In this document: in pieces, positions 1 to 3,755 of the stretch
How the letters are laid out: each line of letters starts with the position of its first letter
Numbering within the stretch: the stretch's first letter is position 1
Assembly (NCBI GenBank): GCA_947455015.1
Contig: CANGMY010000081.1
Location: forward strand, 1-6,694
DNA: 6,694 bases
Direction of reading: 5' to 3'
From: Microthrixaceae bacterium
GTDB taxonomy: Bacteria; Actinomycetota; Acidimicrobiia; Acidimicrobiales; Acidimicrobilacustridaceae
The notes under the pieces: model-generated
Seen by the model: only the letters and a program-made list of their open reading frames with translations
Database searches by the model: none
Told to the model about the DNA's origin: nothing
Position numbers and translations under genes: made by a program

Positions 1-273
1 CGCAGCGCGCAGCGCGCAGTCGCCGGTGGTGAACCCGGACCGGAAGGTGCGGTGACGAAACTTCTGCTTACCGAGAACGCCGAAGAAGCAGCAGCGATTC
101 TCTTTGAACTCGCTGGCTCCGTTGGCGTGTACATCGAAGACGAAGGCTTCATGGGTGGCACGTTGCAACTCATGCACCGTGCGCTCGCCATTGCGGGTGG
201 AACCTCGGAGATCAAGCGCAACCAAATTGGCGAGCGCATTCTGGGACTTCCGCGAGATCCGCTGATCAACTAA
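1..273 (+). CDS. Acyl-CoA dehydrogenase, C-terminal fragment (5' end outside the window)
   Basis: This is the last 90 codons of an acyl-CoA dehydrogenase, the FAD flavoenzyme that makes the alpha,beta double bond in acyl-CoA thioesters during beta-oxidation or related acyl catabolism in the cytoplasm. The frame is open to base 1 and ends at TAA (271-273). A GTG at 52 could be read as a start, but the residues before it continue the family pattern (GPEGAVTKLL, matching the usual GxEGSxxKL of the C-terminal helical domain), so it is an internal valine. The diagnostic C-terminal signature IAGGTSEIKRNQIGERILGL is at 190-249; this is the region that contacts FAD and the neighbouring subunit in family structures. 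The catalytic Glu and the N-terminal domains lie upstream. Acyl chain preference cannot be told from this part. It converges on the methyltransferase gene ending at 306 and has no evident link to the glycan genes. Confidence 0.93.
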   Translation, partial: RSAQRAVAGGEPGPEGAVTKLLLTENAEEAAAILFELAGSVGVYIEDEGFMGGTLQLMHRALAIAGGTSEIKRNQIGERILGLPRDPLIN

Positions 274-277
274 CTGC

Positions 278-307
278 CTGCGCTGCGACGCAGACCTTGT
301 TTTGTTC
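278..307 (+). terminator. Candidate intrinsic terminator of the acyl-CoA dehydrogenase gene
   Basis: Four bases after the stop codon there is a perfect 5-bp stem, CTGCG (278-282) with CGCAG (289-293), and a 6-nt loop. It is followed by a T-rich tract, TTGTTTTGTT (297-306). On the plus strand this resembles a short rho-independent terminator. On the minus strand no T run follows the stem, so it would serve only the plus-strand gene. The stem is short and two bases interrupt the T run, so this is tentative. Confidence 0.4.
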
Positions 308-1112
308 AGTCCCAAGGCGCCCAAGTGCTTTGGGGGTGAACAAACGCGACATCGTTCACGTACCCATTGCCCTTGACAACGGTCTGCAAATAACTCTGGG
401 TGTCGTGCGTTCGAGTGAACTCTCGCTGCCAAGCGGCGAGGTCAACCGATGATGACGAGGTCCATGCATCGTTCATTACGAAGCGAGCTTCGTAGCCAAG
501 ATCGGACATCATTGCGATCGTTTCGTTGATATCGCTCATCCGCTCTTCAAGTTCAACAAAGAGCACAGGGTGATCACGTTCGATCGTTCCCCGAGCCCCC
601 CGGATGACGGCGTCTTCATGACCCTCAACATCGATCTTGATAAAACGGACATCACTGAACCCCATATCGTCGATGCGCTTCGTACGTACGGAATGGGACC
701 CTGCACCCTCGACACCGGGAACAATCGATGCTGTCCCTTCAGAACCAACACTGAGATCTTGAAGGACCAGTTCGGCAGTGCCCTCGACATCAGAGACTGC
801 GAATTCATGCACAGTCACGTTTGAGGCACCTCCACGACGGAGCACAGCGGCAACTTTGGGATTCGGCTCAAACGACTGCACATCGCGAACACGCTTTGAA
901 AGCCAATACGTCCATGGTCCGTACCAAGCGCCAACGTCGATCGCCGTGCCAGAGGGGTCGCAACGGTCGATGATGCCGCGCATCTCGGGTTCAGCTCGAA
1001 GGTGCAGCCGAGCAACTACCGGATGAAAAACAGATTTCGGCACAATCGACGTTGCAACCGAGAGCACCTTTGTCGGAAGGCCCCTTTGGTGGTCGCTTCC
1101 CTGCTCTCCCAT
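306..1112 (-). CDS. FkbM-family SAM-dependent methyltransferase
   Basis: This is a 268-residue class I methyltransferase of the FkbM family, whose members O-methylate sugars or polyketide hydroxyls and often sit in surface-polysaccharide loci. Numbered from the ATG at 1112, the visible motifs are: SAM-binding motif I IDVGAWYG (58-65), the acidic FEPNP motif that binds the ribose of SAM (81-85), FAVSD (104-108), and the FkbM hallmark IKIDVEGHE (158-166), followed by VLFVELEE. No signal peptide or membrane segment is seen, so it should be cytosolic. The frame is open further upstream to a TTG at 1184 (292 residues), with a GTG at 1145. I prefer the ATG because the extra N-terminal residues look unstructured, and the TTG would leave only 13 bp before the divergent gene at 1198. 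No start has a clear Shine-Dalgarno sequence. The stop is TGA (308-306). The actual acceptor is unknown; glycan methylation is inferred from the neighbours. Confidence 0.9.
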   Translation of the reverse strand: MGEQGSDHQRGLPTKVLSVATSIVPKSVFHPVVARLHLRAEPEMRGIIDRCDPSGTAIDVGAWYGPWTYWLSKRVRDVQSFEPNPKVAAVLRRGGASNVTVHEFAVSDVEGTAELVLQDLSVGSEGTASIVPGVEGAGSHSVRTKRIDDMGFSDVRFIKIDVEGHEDAVIRGARGTIERDHPVLFVELEERMSDINETIAMMSDLGYEARFVMNDAWTSSSSVDLAAWQREFTRTHDTQSYLQTVVKGNGYVNDVAFVHPQSTWAPWD

Positions 1113-1185
1113 GACCGAATGTGCCCCGAGTTCTCGAACATCCACCCCGTTGGGAGGTGAGGCAAATGTAGTGGATGCCCGCAAG

Positions 1186-1191
1186 TAGCAT
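1186..1191 (+). promoter_or_regulatory. Predicted -10 box of a leaderless promoter for the 1198 methyltransferase
   Basis: TAGCAT fits the actinobacterial TANNNT -10 consensus and is followed by exactly six bases and then the ATG at 1198. This spacing would put transcription initiation at or next to the start codon, giving a leaderless mRNA. It agrees with the absence of a Shine-Dalgarno sequence before this gene. No convincing -35 element is seen. The box lies in the divergent region shared with the FkbM gene. Confidence 0.45.
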
Positions 1192-1197
1192 CGGCCT

Positions 1198-1809
1198 ATG
1201 ACGCTTCGGGATGCACTCGGAACACTTGTTTCTCATCCCGCGGTGAACGAGTTCCAGACACGTCTTCTGGGCCGGAGTCGCGTAGAAGCCCATTTGAGAC
1301 CGGTCGCGACCCTCACCTTTGCCCACGTACCAGTCGGGACGGTTGTCGACATCGGTGGGGGAACCGCACGGAGCCGTGCAATGTGGCCAACAGAGTGGAC
1401 GTACTACAGCATCGACCCCGATGCGCGGGTTCTCAAGGTAGAGCCCACAGAGAAGCCAATTGAGCGACTCGTCGGCGATGCTTCAGCGCTTCCACTTCCC
1501 GACAACAGCGCAGATGTTGTGTTGATGCAGTGCGTGTCCCACCACCTCGACGATTCGGTTTGGCCAGCGTCGCTCATTGAGGCAAATCGAGTACTGAAGC
1601 CAGGCGGTTCATTCATTTTTCTTGATGCCGTGTGGCGCAAGCGCCGCTGGTTCTCAAGGGTCTTTTGGAAGCTTGATGCCGGTCACTACCCGCGAACGTC
1701 AGGTGAGCTCGAAATGGCGGTCGCAAAAGAATTTCAAATTGTCGAGACCGACCGGTTCAACGTCGTCCACCACTCGATCCTCGTGACGGCCCGACCCGCA
1801 CCTAGGTAG
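1198..1809 (+). CDS. Class I SAM-dependent methyltransferase (Methyltransf_11 type)
   Basis: This 203-residue protein has a complete small Rossmann methyltransferase core. Motif I, VDIGGGTA, is at residues 50-57. An acidic residue at the end of strand beta2, D73 in SIDPD, is placed to bind the ribose of SAM. GDASALPLPDNSAD (93-106) matches the adenine-binding and post-motif region typical of Methyltransf_11 proteins. MQCVSHHLDD (110-119) fits strand beta4, and RVLKPGGSF (131-139) is the usual motif before strand beta5. No membrane segment or signal peptide is seen. The ATG is chosen because a TANNNT box lies six bases upstream and no Shine-Dalgarno is needed for a leaderless start. The gene is divergent from another methyltransferase and precedes the glycosyltransferase run by 80 bp. 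Its substrate is unknown. A role in modifying a glycan or lipid-linked sugar is only inferred from position; quinone or small-molecule methylation would look the same in the core motifs. Confidence 0.9.
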   Translation: MTLRDALGTLVSHPAVNEFQTRLLGRSRVEAHLRPVATLTFAHVPVGTVVDIGGGTARSRAMWPTEWTYYSIDPDARVLKVEPTEKPIERLVGDASALPLPDNSADVVLMQCVSHHLDDSVWPASLIEANRVLKPGGSFIFLDAVWRKRRWFSRVFWKLDAGHYPRTSGELEMAVAKEFQIVETDRFNVVHHSILVTARPAPR

Positions 1810-1851
1810 ACCCCAGAACAGTGGCCTCCTTCACGAAACATCTCCAATCGC

Positions 1852-1880
1852 TCTAAGTCGCTCAGCCGAAATCACTTAGA
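1852..1880. repeat. Perfect 7-bp inverted repeat with 15-nt spacer, possible operator
   Basis: TCTAAGT (1852-1858) and ACTTAGA (1874-1880) are exact reverse complements. The half-site centres are 22 bp apart, about two helical turns, which would suit a dimeric regulator. The right arm overlaps the predicted -10 box at 1877-1882, so a bound protein would block it. A 7-bp match with free spacing in an 80-bp gap can also arise by chance, and no known regulator consensus is recognised. As RNA it would be a weak AT-rich stem with no T tract, so it is not a good terminator for the upstream gene. Confidence 0.35.
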
Positions 1881-1882
1881 CT
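1877..1882 (+). promoter_or_regulatory. Predicted -10 box of a leaderless promoter for the glycosyltransferase run
   Basis: TAGACT fits TANNNT and is followed by seven bases and then the GTG start at 1890, placing the expected transcription start at or very near the start codon. No Shine-Dalgarno sequence precedes the GTG, and no good -35 is seen. This would be the promoter for the GT2, GT4 and AftD-like genes, which follow with gaps of only 15 and 21 nt. The box overlaps the right arm of the inverted repeat at 1852-1880. Confidence 0.45.
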
Positions 1883-1889
1883 GAATCGC

Positions 1890-2663
1890 GTGGGGGCCCA
1901 AAGAAGCATCATCATCCCGATGTTCAACGAAGCCCGCGCTCTGCCGACCACACTGGCTCAAATCAAGCGCCAGGTCCCCGACACCGATACCGAAATTTTT
2001 CTCGTTGACGATGGCAGCACCGATGATTCTGCCGGCCTCGCCAAACACCTCGCCCAAGGTGACGACCGCATTGAGATCATCCACCTTCCGAAGAATCTCG
2101 GAAAGGGAGCAGCGTTACGAGCGGGTGTTGCACGGACAACGGCCGACGCGGTCCTGTTCATGGACGCTGACCTCTCGACCTCCCTAGAGCACGTCGACGA
2201 TTTCCTCGAGCGGCTCTCTAAGTTCGACATTGTGATCGGATCACGAAGCGTGCCTGGCTCTATCGTGAAACGATCAAGCCCGCTTCGACAGGTCATGGGC
2301 CGGACATTCAATCATTTGATGCGAATGACGACCGGTCTCAAGATTCACGACTCGCAATGTGGTTTCAAAGCTTTTCGCGGTGACGTTGCCCGTCTTCTCT
2401 TTTCGCTTTCCGAAAACGACCGCTTTGCGTTCGATCCCGAAATCCTCCGAATTGGCGTCGCTCTCGGGTACTCCATCGACGAAGTGCCCGTCACTTGGGT
2501 AGCGAGCGACCACTCTGCAGTTCGGCCGATACGAGACTCCGTTCGAACGGCAGTCGATCTCGTCCCGATCCGCTATCGCACCCGACCTCGTCGGATTCAG
2601 GGCCTAGCGACGCGAAGCGGGCTTTCGGTACCGACACCAATCACCTCTTCGACCGATCACTAG
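1890..2663 (+). CDS. GT2 glycosyltransferase, polyprenyl/dolichyl-phosphate sugar synthase-like
   Basis: This 257-residue GT-A fold enzyme resembles dolichyl-phosphate beta-glucosyltransferases (ALG5) and other polyprenyl-phosphate sugar synthases, which move a sugar from a nucleotide donor to a lipid phosphate on the cytoplasmic face. The motifs in order are: IIIPMFNE (7-14), nucleotide-binding VDDGSTDDS (39-47), NLGKGAALRAG (69-79), metal-binding DAD (92-94), GSRSV (117-121), the subfamily motif DSQCGFKAF (154-162), FAFDPEIL (179-186), and EVPVTW with a downstream VRP (198-203, 211-213). All expected catalytic motifs are intact. Unlike ALG5 or GtrB there is no N- or C-terminal membrane helix, so it is probably peripheral. 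The GTG start is chosen because it sits just before the GT2 core and seven bases after a TANNNT box. The donor sugar cannot be read from sequence. The GT4 gene starts 15 nt after its TAG stop. The inferred job is to charge the lipid carrier used by the GT-C enzyme two genes on. Confidence 0.94.
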   Translation: MGAQRSIIIPMFNEARALPTTLAQIKRQVPDTDTEIFLVDDGSTDDSAGLAKHLAQGDDRIEIIHLPKNLGKGAALRAGVARTTADAVLFMDADLSTSLEHVDDFLERLSKFDIVIGSRSVPGSIVKRSSPLRQVMGRTFNHLMRMTTGLKIHDSQCGFKAFRGDVARLLFSLSENDRFAFDPEILRIGVALGYSIDEVPVTWVASDHSAVRPIRDSVRTAVDLVPIRYRTRPRRIQGLATRSGLSVPTPITSSTDH

Positions 2664-2678
2664 AGACTCGACTGACTC

Positions 2679-3734
2679 ATGCGGATTGTTTTTCTCGCGT
2701 GGCGCGACACCGCCCATCCTCAGGCTGGTGGATCCGAAGTCGTCATTGATCAGCTCGCGACGAGACTCACCGATCGGGGCCACGACGTTCAGTTGCTGCA
2801 CGGGGGACCATCAGGGAAACACTCCTACCGGAGCACGCGAATTGGCGGCAACTACTCGCAGTACATACGAGCGCCATTGTCGTTTCTGCGCCGATCCACA
2901 GGCGTCGATGTCGTCGTGGATGTCGAAAACGGCATCCCCTTCTTCTCACCGCTGTGGCAGCGAAAGCCTGTCGTCGGCCTCGTCCACCATGTCCATACAG
3001 AGCAATGGGCAATGCAGTTCCCTGAGCCCGTCGCCGCAGTCGGACGATGGCTTGAAGGCCGCCTGATGCCGCGCGTCTACCGGCGAGCCCCATTTGTTTC
3101 GGTCTCGCCTTCGACAACTGATGGGTTAGTCGACCTCGGCGTTGACGCAACACACATCACGACCATCGAGATGGGACTCGATTTCGAACCTCTTGATCCA
3201 TCACCGTCGGCAGAACCTCGGTTCATCGTTCTCAGCAGACTCGTTCCCCACAAACGAGTCGAGCTAGCGCTCAAGATGTGGGAGTTCGTGCGCCCGATGA
3301 CTGGCGGCAAGCTCGTCATCGTTGGAGACGGTCCTGAACTCGACAAACTCCGCGCTCTCGCTGGTCCTGATGTGGAGTTCACTGGATGGGTGGACGAAAA
3401 CCGCAAGCGCACGGAACTCTCGCAGGCCTGGCTCCTAATACATCCCGCGCACCACGAAGGCTGGGGCACTGTCGTTATGGAAGCAGCAGCTGCGTCAGTT
3501 CCCACCGTGGCGTTCAATGTCGCCGGCGTGCGTGACTCGGTAGACGACGGCGTCTCCGGTTCCCTCGCCGAAACCGAAGACGAATTTGTTGCGCAGTGGA
3601 TTTCCCTTGCCTCGGATTCAGGCCGCCGAGCCGAAATGTCGGTTGCGGCAAAAGCCAGAGCAGCCTCGTTTACATGGGATCGTGCGGTTGACTCGTTTGA
3701 GTCGCTCCTCGAACGTAGCGTTCGAGGCCGATAA
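2679..3734 (+). CDS. GT4-family glycosyltransferase (GT-B fold)
   Basis: This 351-residue protein has the usual full length of GT4 retaining glycosyltransferases. The N-terminal Rossmann domain opens with MRIVFLAWRD and GGSE (17-20), which binds the acceptor or donor phosphate in this family, and contains the histidine-rich VHHVHTEQW (from H103). The C-terminal domain carries VLSRLVPHKRV with the conserved basic K192 for donor phosphates, VGDGPE (215-220), and HPAHHEGWG with the GT4 EX7E pair E260 and E268, followed by the donor-site stretch TVAFNVAGVRDSV. No membrane helix is seen; such enzymes act at the cytoplasmic membrane surface on lipid-linked acceptors. The ATG follows the GT2 stop by 15 nt without a clear Shine-Dalgarno sequence, so co-transcription and translational coupling are likely. 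The specific sugar is unknown; many neighbours of this type add mannose, glucose or galactose to envelope glycans. Confidence 0.94.
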   Translation: MRIVFLAWRDTAHPQAGGSEVVIDQLATRLTDRGHDVQLLHGGPSGKHSYRSTRIGGNYSQYIRAPLSFLRRSTGVDVVVDVENGIPFFSPLWQRKPVVGLVHHVHTEQWAMQFPEPVAAVGRWLEGRLMPRVYRRAPFVSVSPSTTDGLVDLGVDATHITTIEMGLDFEPLDPSPSAEPRFIVLSRLVPHKRVELALKMWEFVRPMTGGKLVIVGDGPELDKLRALAGPDVEFTGWVDENRKRTELSQAWLLIHPAHHEGWGTVVMEAAAASVPTVAFNVAGVRDSVDDGVSGSLAETEDEFVAQWISLASDSGRRAEMSVAAKARAASFTWDRAVDSFESLLERSVRGR

Positions 3735-3755
3735 GCGATCAATCACCCAACCCCC

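Noticed and set aside
1..19. Period-7 repetition of CGCAGCG
   Set aside because: It is only two and a half units, lies in the acyl-CoA dehydrogenase frame and encodes an ordinary Ala/Arg/Gln stretch.
52..273. A separate 73-residue gene starting at the GTG at 52
   Set aside because: The same frame is open to base 1 and the upstream residues continue the acyl-CoA dehydrogenase pattern, so this is the tail of a longer gene.
1130..1139. Short palindrome GTTC-TC-GAAC near the FkbM start
   Set aside because: Arms of four bases are expected by chance, and it matches no operator consensus I can name with confidence.
1165..1170. Minus-strand TACATT as a -10 box for the FkbM gene
   Set aside because: It fits TANNNT but lies 19 nt from the GTG and 52 nt from the ATG, with no -35, so it cannot be tied to a start.
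3077..3742. 221-codon open frame on the minus strand
   Set aside because: It lies wholly opposite the GT4 gene, whose motifs are intact. The translation is Ser/Arg/Thr-rich with no recognisable domain, typical of an antisense shadow.
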